The notes under the pieces are model-generated. The model was not told where the DNA came from. It saw nothing but the letters and a program-made list of their open reading frames with translations, and did not search any database. A stretch of 64,000 nt of DNA, taken from the NCBI GenBank assembly GCA_020055645.1, contig CM034546.1:36084001-36148000 (forward strand), in the 5' to 3' direction. Origin of the DNA: Tomocerus qinae (lineage: Eukaryota; Arthropoda; Collembola; Entomobryomorpha; Tomoceridae). Position 1 is the stretch's first letter. Each line of letters starts with the position of its first letter. A program made the translations under genes and the position numbers. Below are positions 35,541-45,442 of this stretch, piece by piece.

Positions 35541-35711
35541 TCTTCATTCACATACTGGTCTACGTTGATGTTAAACAGTCTCAAATCCTTATTTATATGC
35601 TTATCTCTATATATCCGTCCCTGTCTTCTCAAATTATTCCTTCATACGTCATTTTATGCCGTAATTCGTATTTTAGGTATTTTATTTTCAGCCTAAAAAC
35701 TAACTACATTC

Positions 35712-36630
35712 CGGATGCCCGTCAATTTGGCAAAAGTCAAATTGGCAAATGACCTATGATCAAATTGGCAAAAGGCCTGTGGATAAAATGGCAAAACGCT
35801 GTGGATAAATTGGCAAAAGTAACATTTATTAGGTCAGCAATACAATTGCATGCCATGTAAAACCAATAAAGCACAGCAAGTAATGAATATAATAGGTAAT
35901 TCAAATAATTTCAAATTCATGGTATTAATTTTGATGAATTTAGAAAATGGCAATCGTTTCTTTCCGTACTTTCTGCTAGTTTTTCAAAGTCTGTTGTTAA
36001 TTTTGGCGTACAAAGCCTTCTTTCGCGCTGGGAAGGTACCATTTAGAGTACGAAGAAGACCGTTTTTTGTTCGTTGTTCATCTTTAAACATAATTAAAAT
36101 AAATGTCCACAAAGGAGGTTTTTTACAGCCCATTTTAATATGAAAGCGATTATGCCACCCTTGTGGTCCTTGGAGCATCATTGCGAAGGCAATCTCTTGC
36201 ATTCTAGAATTTGGGTGAATATTGTTCTGGTGCCCAGTCTCCTATATAAATATCTTCAAAATACTCGGCCACTTTAGTAAGGCAAGGCTTTAAGTCTTCA
36301 TTAGTATGTGAAGACTCGGCCATTGTCTGAAGGTACCTGACAGCTAAACTCAAGTTTATTGAGTGAAGCCAACTAAGACATTTCTGAATTTTGACTATTT
36401 TCGATTTCCATAGTTTACCAAATAGAATGCTTCGATACACCACTACACTTGATACATAACACAGTAAAACTAAGATTGTGGTTCTAAATGCTTTTGCCAA
36501 ATTATACGTACATACTTTTTGCCAAATTCTCCGAACGATCAAAAACGTCATTAGCCAATTTATCCACAGGGGTTAATTTTTAAGGTTTTTTGGTTTTGCC
36601 AAAATGACTTTTGCCAAATTGACCTACATT
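35712..36630. mobile_element. Mutator-like (MULE) element, 8-bp target duplication, decayed transposase
   Basis: 919 bp flanked by CTACATTC (35704-35711 and 36631-36638). Copy A has a single copy (near 15305). The terminal repeats share GTCAATTTGGCAAAAGTCA in opposite orientations, with reiterated AAATTGGCAAA motifs inside. Minus-strand ORFs 36204-36551 and 35984-36202 hold a YFEDIYIGDW segment and a GWHNRFHIKMG...LWTFI...EQR segment, as in the C-terminal part of MULE/FLYWCH-type transposases of arthropods. A stop separates them, so the transposase is dead or a fragment. Confidence 0.75.
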
Positions 36631-36951
36631 CTACATTCCCACTGGCGTCGCAACCGCATTTTTTTATTTCAAGCACCAGCCAACAATTATTGGTCAATAA
36701 CGATAGACTGCAACGTGCTCTATTGTCATTACCCGCCAAAGACATAAAAAGTTTCCGACAAGTTGATGAAATTTTAATTCCTCCTAAGACAATTTTTATC
36801 CAAGTGCCAGCAGTCTAAATTTTCAGATATTTCTAAATCTATTCTAATAAAATAAAATAACTAAAATCTGTTAGTTAACACATTGTCATCTTAGCTCTTA
36901 CTTGATTTGCTGGGCAAATGTCGCGTTAGACTAACATCTTCATCCAGCAGG

Positions 36952-37060
36952 AACGTATCTACAAGTAGGGGTCTCTAAATCCCTAGAAAAAGAGGATTTT
37001 TTTGTCAATAAAGGTTAAAAAGGTAAAATATTGTCGAAAATGTTGTTTTTGCTAATATTT
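36952..37060 (+). repeat. Relic of the CAAGCACGTATCCAG MITE family (copy B)
   Basis: Same relic as 15643-15745, duplicated with the segment. Confidence 0.5.
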
Positions 37061-37068
37061 TGTTCTAA

Positions 37069-37676
37069 AAAACAAATGTAGGTATGTGGTAATGTGACTC
37101 AATAGAATAGTGCAGGAGCAAGGCTTCGGTTCTCGCATCGCGGGTTATACTTTTTGCACATCTTTACTCTGGCATTGAGTAAAAACTTAGATCAAGAGTT
37201 GAGGAATACGTTTATACAATAGAAATACAAAAAACATAGAATGGCAATGCTGTATCTGCCTGTGTTATTCCAATTTTCATGCAGTTGTCTCATTTCTCGC
37301 TGACATATCCTTACCAATACTTTTCACTTATTGGTTGTAAGAAAGAGTGGAGGGAACGAATGAATAATGCATTGCAGAAGCCTGCCGCAATGACAACAAA
37401 CCTGCTGGGGGTGAATTGCACTCCGTATATACCAACCAATGCATTGTTCATCCTTCCCTCTCCGCGACTTCCAAAGGCAGCTCTTAACCAATAGACGAAA
37501 AACTGCTTGTTAGGATAAATCAAGGATCGAGACAGAAATGAAATTTGAATTGCCTATCTCTCTTTATTATATCTATGGTTTATACACCATTTTGAGTAAA
37601 CTGAACTCAATATGTCAGTCGGCGCATTTTTAACTCGGTTGTTGAGTTCAGTTTACTCAAATTTGACTGAAAATTT
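37069..37676. mobile_element. Copy-B-specific insertion of unknown type
   Basis: Copy A runs from TTGCTAATATTTTGT directly to GGTAAGCC, whereas copy B has about 608 extra bases. The ends TCTAAAAAA and TTTCTTAGA are weak inverted repeats. Near the right end TTTGAGTAAACTGAACTCAA is repeated as its perfect complement (37590-37609, 37643-37662). No recognisable protein. Confidence 0.5.
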
Positions 37677-37794
37677 CTTAGAGTGTGGTAAACCCCCCAC
37701 CCTTAGTTAATTCCTGATACGTGCCTGTCATCCAGAGTCCAGTCCAAGTTGATATAAAACTCGGTGAAATCTCTGCTTCCGTCTTCTTCCTTTG

Positions 37795-38045
37795 GTCAGA
37801 TTAGTTCATTCTGATTTGATAAAGTCCAATTATTCCCTAGTGGAGTATCCTTATAAGCCAGCTACAGTTAAATTGGAATAGGGAGAAGAATCAACAAAAA
37901 TTTAGTTGGATAGATGTTCATTGGATCTTTCATCTTTTGATCGACTGACTCCAGAGGAATTGAAGTTATTGAATCTCTCATTCAATAGAAATGGACTGGA
38001 AGTGGAGGAGGCGAATGCCAACAAATTCTGTGACTTACACAAAAC
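37795..38045 (+). pseudogene. Decayed LRR-tail fragment of an NLR-like gene (copy B)
   Basis: Counterpart of 15809-16044, with the same breakpoints and many of the same lesions. It keeps a slightly longer stretch (TTGAAGTTATTGAATCTCTC) than copy A. Not translatable as one frame. Confidence 0.75.
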
Positions 38046-39101
38046 TTTCTCATTTCCAACACATTTGAAAAACTAACTTATTCTATTGTCAACACCCGCC
38101 GAAGGCATAAAATATGCCCAAAAATGGCGACGAAATATCATTTCCTATACCACATTACCAACATTTTCCCATTTCGACCACCAAAGGACAAAAGAATGGC
38201 AGCAATCGGAGATTGTCATACATTCTGTTGACATAAAAAAGACAAAAGCAATAAAAAGTATCTATTTGGTCTCTTAAATCCCCTTTTCCCGCAATAAAGA
38301 AATTATTTGTAAATTATTGACTAAACCTTGAAGATTTCTAGTTAATGATGGTTCAGCTTTTCATGATTAGTGGCAAAAATATCTTAGAAATTGTTCAGAG
38401 TGGAAAGTGGAAGCCGATTGCAATGCAGTTTAACTAATTCCATTTTTATATAGCAACCGCATCTTCCCATTTCGACCACGAGACAATTATTATTATAGCA
38501 GCAATCGATGGACTGCAATCTACTCTAATGTCGCTGAAAGACATAAACAGTTGTCCAAGAAGCACGAAACTTTCAGTAAAACGTTAACCATATTAATATC
38601 GTCATGTAATGCAGTACTAAATAAGGTAAGCCTTATTTTTTTAAATACAGCAACATTACTACACTAATATTTTTCAAACAATACATGAGATAAATACTGC
38701 AATTTACTGCATGTAGTTGCGTAGATGTTGCAGAAAATTTGTACAGACTGGAAATTTGGTAGGATATTCGTATTTTCAAAAACCAAAATTTTAAATGAAC
38801 CTTAAAAACAATGAAACTCAAATGTAACTATATTTGACATCTAACAAGCGGTTTTAAATTTCGTTAATTTCGCTAAAGATCCTTATTTTCGAACATCCTG
38901 AGACAAATGCATATATCCGGTCTGTACATATTTCCTGAAACATATATATTTTTGATTACATTTTTTATTTGGATGCTATTGTTACAATATAAAAGGGACT
39001 AACGACTAACCACTACTGAGTTGAATGAATCGACATCCTATTTTTTAAAAATATTTTAGTATATTTTTTTATTTGCTGCAATGCTGGTACAGGGGATGTA
39101 G

Positions 39102-39570
39102 GAGGCGAAAGAAAGAAGATTTGCAATAGATGATTTTGAACCGGAAGCAGTCGAAGCATTCCTTCGTTATATTTACAACAAAAGCCGTGAAAGCGCCAAC
39201 GTGGATGACTATGCAACCAAAATATTTCAATTGTCACACAAGTTGGAAGTGGCTGATTTGAACAGATTAAGCGAAAATACATTGATTACTAAATTGGAGA
39301 GCATAGCAATCTAATTGATATGATATTTATGAGTTGGGGAAATGGTACAATTCAAAAAAACTGCTGTAGAGATGGTACTAATTTTTCAAATTGTAAAATT
39401 TGTATTGGTATTTTTTGAGGGTTTAAAATCATATCAAATTTATGATACTTTACACTTTACTGGGTTTTAGGCATCGGAAGAGTTTCGTAAAATCAAAACC
39501 AGACGTCGATAAGTTCCAGCGATTTTGTGCATCGTTTGCCCATGAGGTCTTTCCCAAGTTTATAAAATTT
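39102..39570 (+). pseudogene. BTB/POZ-domain fragment (copy B)
   Basis: After an acceptor-like GATGTAG, an open frame of 70 codons (39102-39314) reads FAIDDFEPEAVEAFLRYIYN, then DDYATKIFQLSHKLEVADL and a stop. This is the C-terminal half of a BTB domain of the TDPOZ/SPOP type. A downstream piece (39473-39570) reads KPDVDKFQRFCASF...KFIKF but needs a one-base shift to join. The start of the domain is missing. BTB proteins of this class feed substrates to Cullin-3 ligases; this copy is at best partial. Confidence 0.55.
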
Positions 39571-40041
39571 TAACTTGGATTTTTTCTACCGTAGTCAGCT
39601 ACAGTATTAGTTATATTCAAATAATATGGCCACCGGCATCATCTAGTAAGTCAATTTTAGAGGAGGCAAGAATATCCTTCTTTCATAATGGCAATTTTCT
39701 ATACCCTACGTTTTGTGCCGTACGTAGCGGATCGTTCAGACCTTATAAGGTCTGTTTTAGATGGTTTAGGTCATGAATTAATTAAATGAAGAGAGTGTAT
39801 TAGTATAATGTATTAATTAGTCATTGATGACAACTAAAATACATATTATTGACTTAGGTAAGTAACTTCATTTTAATTTTGAATACAAGAATTTGTTTTG
39901 TGTTGTTCAAACCAGCTATGAGTAGTAGTTTGGGCAATCTAAATAATTTCAAAATTATTTGCAAATTATGAATTCCATCAAGCATATTATGTCATTCATT
40001 TCCAACAGGAGTTTTTCCACTACCGTTGAAACTGCAGCCAA

Positions 40042-41718
40042 TTATGGTGTCGTATCAGAACTTCGAAATTGTATCAAAACAACGACGTATGTCATCATTA
40101 CGCCAAGAGCCTACACATAAGAAAAATGTTTTAGACTCCATGTTTGTTTATTTTTAAAAATGTGTAACCAAAATCCACGTTAGATTCCCGTATAAATATA
40201 GAAACTATAACAACTGAGTCTGTCTAAATCATATTCGCGTGAACAATATATGGTTTTCCTACACAAAATATTTTGACATTTTGACCGTTTCTTGAGATTT
40301 TGGTCAGCTTTGTGTTTTAAATTCATCACATTAGTCAAAAATAGAAAAAATATTGTTTCCTGGCCGTTTTTATTCTATGGGGTTTAAACTATAGCTCATT
40401 AGATTCATTAGGGCATAATTGTAAAATTTAATATAGTTTTTGCTGGCAGTACCGATGTCATCAGTGATCTATTGATTGTAAAAAATCCTCCGACGTTAAT
40501 ACAAGGTGGATGGTTGGAAATTCTTGACACAAGAAGCTGAATCTAATAATTGTAAAAAGACATAGATTAAAGATGTAATAATGTATATTGTATATCAAGC
40601 AATTAAAAATGTTACATTAAATGTTACACCTGAATTTGGTTATCACCCCTCAATATTTTAGGAGGTAGATTTTGTAGGCTGTATAACACTGACAAATATT
40701 TGTCCGTTAATAGTCCGCACTCGGTGCACAATAAATATAATGCAGATGAAAACATTATAAGAATCGATACTATGAGAATAATAATTCCATACATTTTGGT
40801 GGTAACTAAGACAAATAGAGTTACAAGTATATACAGCATCAATAACGAGGATTCTATAACTAATGAGGCATGAAATATTTTACAAAAGTCTGCGACGATT
40901 TTTTCAAATTTCATAAGAAGCTGTAGCAAGTATTCAATATTTTTCTCGTCGTAATTCTTTTCTATTTCTATAATTACCATTTGGTTAGTATTGAAATTTT
41001 TTATCGGTTTGTCAATATTTCTTGTCATTGTAGAGAGTTCCTCAATTTCATTATGTATGACTTCAAGTTGAAAATTAATAAGTTTAATTAAAAATACCAA
41101 CATGACGGTATTTGAAATATGAAGAGTTTTGACAACTGGCTCAGCATATTCTTTCAATTTCCTAAAAATTGTACCTGACGAGAAGATTTTTTTGAAACTG
41201 GCACAAACTTGCATTATTGCCAAAAAAGCCCCCAAAATGCTATACAAAATTGTGTACCTCATCAGACATTTCTTAATATTAATCAATAAATGTCCATATT
41301 TAGTATCAAAATTTTTCGAAGCAATTAATTTTAATTCGCTATGAAAATCAACTAAACTTTTCCAAAAAACAATTACTTTTTTACAATTTAATATTCCCAC
41401 TACTCTCAAAGAAATTGTAAAAATCAATAGGCAAAAGTATTGTATGAATATACTTAAGTATTCTGTTCTGCTGTCTGACAAGTTTACATATTGTGTTAAA
41501 TCTAGTACTGAATCTAGGAATGAACCGATGCAAACACCTTGAAGTAAAATATTCCACAAAATTGGCAACGAAAGTATTTTTACAGATAAAATTCTGGAAT
41601 TATTTATTTTAGTAATGCACAAGGGATAATATCCACTCCATCTGCCAAAATTGATGGCAAATGTCCCGACTCCAATGAGATGATCTTCAAAATTCGATTT
41701 TTTAATACTTGGATACAT
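40042..41718 (-). CDS. Gustatory receptor 1 (7TM chemoreceptor)
   Basis: Three coding exons on the minus strand: 41718-40630 (363 codons), 40542-40453 (30) and 40110-40042 (22 plus stop), all phase 0 with GT-AG borders, giving 415 residues. Exon 1 has about six hydrophobic segments and starts MYPSIKK. Exon 2 encodes QLLVSRISNHP...GGFFTINRSLMTS, and exon 3 encodes MMTYVVVLIQF, the TYhhhhhQF hallmark that ends insect-type gustatory receptors. The length is normal for the family. These receptors form ligand-gated cation channels in sensory neuron membranes; the ligand cannot be told. The structure is identical to the gene at 52221-53870. Exon 1 read alone would end eight codons after 40630 at a false stop, so the last two exons are easily missed. 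Confidence 0.92.
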
Positions 41719-42174
41719 GATTTATTTTATTGTAGGTACCTAACGAAAAATAAATTCCGACTTAACCTTAGCGAAAAGCAAGAGATAAAGTTTTACTTGC
41801 AGCGATTCCATTATAATGATTTTGTCCCTTTGACATTCGTTGTCTTCTCCGATGACTTATTACCAAATCAACCTAATGTCCATTAACTTAATTATTTATT
41901 CCATTATATTTACCTACCCAATGTTTCCTAATTTATTACTCTAATCAATTCCCTTATATATATGCATTTACCTACTCAATGTTTCTTTGGCTTATTCAGT
42001 CAGGAGGAATTGAGATGAGTGACTGGCTGTCCGAGTCATGAGTGACATATATTACCATTAACCATCCCAATTTAATATCTATTTCCATTTTCATCTCCCC
42101 ATCTACACCACTCCCTCCAATTTATCATTCTCCTACAATCCAGCATACTTACCATCATTCTAACCGGGACATCA

Positions 42175-42240
42175 AGCACGTATTTCCCCCCCCCTAAATC
42201 TGAGAAAAAGAGAATTTTTTTCTCAAAAATGGCTAACTCT
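42175..42240 (+). repeat. MITE fragment, CAAGCACGTATCCAG family
   Basis: AAGCACGTATTTCCCCCCCC followed by CTAAATCTGAGAAAAAGAG matches the 5' third of the family; the rest is absent. Confidence 0.6.
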
Positions 42241-42368
42241 CTAACAAACACATAGACTGATTTAGGCAAAACTTAGGAAGGACAAACGCTCTGCATTGGT
42301 GATCAACTTAATTAAATTAGGGTCAAATCAGTTGTTTGGCTGCCAAATTGTGTCAGCTTCCCCCTACA

Positions 42369-42533
42369 AGCACGTATCCAGAGGGGGGGGGGCGGGCCCC
42401 CCTAAACTTCCAGAAAATGACTATTTTTGTCAAAAAAGGTTAAAAATCCAAAAAATATTCGCGCGAATATGCAATAATTTAAATAATATATTTGATGCGC
42501 CCTCCCTAGGTCAAATTCCTGGATACGTACTTG
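42369..42533 (+). mobile_element. MITE, CAAGCACGTATCCAG family, best-preserved copy
   Basis: 165 bp from CAAGCACGTATCCAG to CTGGATACGTACTTG, with one mismatch in the 15-bp terminal inverted repeats. Inside are a G-rich then C-rich stretch, the TTCCAGAAAATGAC and AAAGGTTAAAAATCC blocks and TTCGCGCGAATATGC. No ORF. Confidence 0.85.
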
Positions 42534-43000
42534 TCCCCCTATTACCACAACGGGCAGTGGGCAAAGTTTTTGAAAAGTTTTAAACCTTTGTTTTAATAAA
42601 AACTCAAGTTCATACAACTATAAGGTTAAAAAGATTGGTTTTAATAAAATAAAACTATATTTAACGAAATTTAATTATATTACGATAGCAATATAGCGAC
42701 ACGTGTGTGTCTAATGTATGTATACACTGCACTGAAGGAAGTTGCTAGTTGTAGTTGGGAGGATTCAGATGTCCTTGTGGTAGTCACTATATAGCACACA
42801 ACGCGCGAACATTAAAATATTGTTAGTGGGGTTATGCTTCTTCTGTTCTAGAATAGTATACTTACATTCGATTTCGATTCATTGCAAATTACCGAACAGG
42901 CAGTCAACATCTGTTTAACCGTAAACAGTTAATAATATTATTAGTTGCTAAGGTGGTGTCAAAATTTTGGACTCAGACAAGTCTAATTTAAAAATTTAAC

Positions 43001-45442
43001 ATGGCATGTACAGAAGAGGAGTTGCTCTTTGTGGTTTTGAATCTCAGCTGTCAAAAAGGGTGGATTACTGAAATGGAAAAGCTTCGAATTGTACGTTAAA
43101 AAATAAAAGTTTCCAGCTTTTGCCATATTTGCTGAACATTATAGAATAATTCCTGCATAGTATTTATTGCTTTAATCCCAAATTAAAAAGTATATACCAT
43201 CAACCATCAATGATTGAAGTTTTGACTAATGACATGGCGTGTGTATTTATCTTTCTGTTCTAGAAAACCACGAGGACACTCAACGATAAAAAGATGGCCT
43301 TGCTTCATTTGATGAAGACAATGGATTGTGATGACAACGCTGCAAGATTATTACTGTCTATGCGATGCTTAGAAGAAATGAATACTCCAGAACTTCCGGA
43401 CAAAGACGAGAATCGTTTTTTACCGAAAATTATGTCCAGGTTATTTGAAAAGCATCTCGTCACCGAAGAAGAGATGTCAGAGTTTGTAAGTTAACAATAA
43501 TTAACTATGGACGTATAGAACCATCTCTGTATTGCTTTCAATTTTTATAATGATTATATATAGGTAGTAGGCTTTATTAGAAGTTAAAATATAATTATTA
43601 TTTTTAAAAAGCTTTAATTACAGAATTATTAAATGTAGCGTTATTGGCTGGCAGATAATGTTTTGAAAAATAAAAATAATTTGTATTTTCAGGAAGGAAA
43701 GCTTCAAATGGAAAAGAAAACCAACATACACGAAAATGGTACCGATATCAAAAATGATAATGTTGGCACTCTGGGATGCAACAATTTAATAACTAAAAAT
43801 CCTTTGCAAATTAGTGTGGTACGTCTTGTAAATATTCGTTTTTAATATTGTTTATCAATAATGCTTTTCAATATCTCAATTTAAATTTTTGATGTTTATT
43901 CATATTTAGGTAATCAAATGTGTACTTCAGTATTTGACTTTCGAAGAAATCAAAGAATCTCGTTTGATATCTAAAGAATGGGCATCAGTTGGACTTAATG
44001 TTTTGATACCTCGATCAAAAATTACTTTCGATTCCAGTTTACAAGACATTTCCTCAAGACGCAGTCCTATAAACTTTTTCCAACTCTTTTCTAGACGGGA
44101 TGAAAGTCAAAATTTTTCCTTCAGCCAATTTACGTTTTGTAAACAGTCTGCCCAAGATGATCCTTGGACTGTAGATGAATTGAATTATTTCTTTCGGAAT
44201 CAACAACAACACATCACCCACCTTGAGTTGTACGAGTTATATTTAGTTGATGATAATAGGAAAAAGATTGACAGTTTTGACATTACTCCATGGATAACTT
44301 ATTCACCAATTGGTATGAAAAATTCAGAAACAAACACAAAACTGTTCATTAGAGGTAGTTGGTCTGGAGAAACGGTACAATTCTCAATTGATTCAAAAGC
44401 TTTATCCAATGTTAAATATTTGGAATTACAAGGATGCACAGTAAATCTCCAAGGTGGAATTAAAATCAGTCCAATCAGTTTAAAAATATATTACGTGAGA
44501 TTTAGTAGAGGCGGAAATGAGTTGGACCAGCTATGCGTTAACAATATTGTTGATTTGCGTAGAGCAAAAGAAATTCGACTGTACGGGAATTTCGACAATT
44601 CAAAAATTAAAACGAAACTTTCTTTGGACTTGAGCGGATGTCATCAACTGGAATGCCTCCATTTATTAAATATTACACCCATAAACTGGAAAACGTCAAA
44701 TTGGACCGTAAATGAACTCACTCTTTTTGGAATGCAATTACCAGATAAGACACAATTGGCAAGGATGAAAATCAAAACACTCCATCTAAGCGAATTTCAA
44801 ATTGATGTTTCTATCCTTCCACAATCACTGGAAGAGCTCGACATTACTGGATATTTCATAGAACATGTGATTGTTTCTACCGAGCCGATAGTTCTACATA
44901 ATTTAAAATGTTTGAGTTTGAGTTTGTATGATTCATCAGACGATAATTTTTCAACATTTTTTCAAAATGTCAGATGTCCAAATTTGATTAAAATTCAGTT
45001 AAAAAGTAAAGGGACTAATACTCAAATGAATCTGATGTGGCTTACGACAACAAGTGTAAAAATACTTCACCTGGAAGGAATTACCATAAAAAATGTAGAA
45101 AATAGGAATTTAAATGTTGATAAACTTGTCCTGAAGACATATCCACTTTCTAAAATTATAGGAATATGCAGTGCCCAAATTCAAGCAAAAGACCTTATTC
45201 TTTGTAACCCTTGGACTGACACGGGAAACTTTAATGAAGAATTTTCCAAATTTCTAGAAAATCAAAAACAATTTCAGTGTTTGGAACATCGTATTTACGT
45301 AAGTACCCATTACAATGAAGTTTTGCCCAAAGTTGAAGGTCCCGTTGATGAGTACGACGGTTACAAATATTATGTTTTTGAAAATAATGTGGGGAAGGGC
45401 ATGACAGAGGAAGAGTTTCAAAAAATTACGGAATGGTCTTAA
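43001..45442 (+). CDS. CARD-like / F-box / LRR protein
   Basis: Four phase-0 exons (43001-43090, 43264-43485, 43693-43818, 43910-45442) give 656 residues. Exons 1-2 (1-104) are helical and CARD-like: ELLFVVL...GWITEMEKLRI, then T.TLNDKKMALLHLM....DDNAARLLLSM. A linker follows, then an F-box across the exon 3/4 junction (about 140-185: NPLQISVVIKCVLQYL, EIKESRLISKEWASVG). The rest is an LRR-like tail related to that of the NLR genes: YYVRFSRGGNE against YYVSFNRNGRE, NWKTSNW against NWKETRW, EPIVLHNLKCLSL against EPIDLPNLKYLTL, and the end GKGMTEEEFQKITEW against GRGMEKEEFEELTEL. F-box proteins bring substrates to SCF ubiquitin ligases via Skp1. The CARD call is the weakest part; the LRR kinship is strong. 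Confidence 0.8.

Larger units (their letters stand above)
26640..39527 (+). repeat. Segmental duplication, copy B
   Basis: It aligns with about 40-17425. Copy-B-specific parts are about 26950-27815 (with a second CARD-like exon) and the insertions 32682-33347, 33763-35530, 35712-36630 and 37069-37676. The block ends in the BTB remnant shared with copy A. Confidence 0.85.
41719..43000. other. Intergenic between gustatory receptor 1 and the F-box gene
   Basis: These two genes diverge, so both promoters should lie here. No core promoter element is clear. MITE copies occupy 42175-42240 and 42369-42533. No other gene is recognised. Confidence 0.5.
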
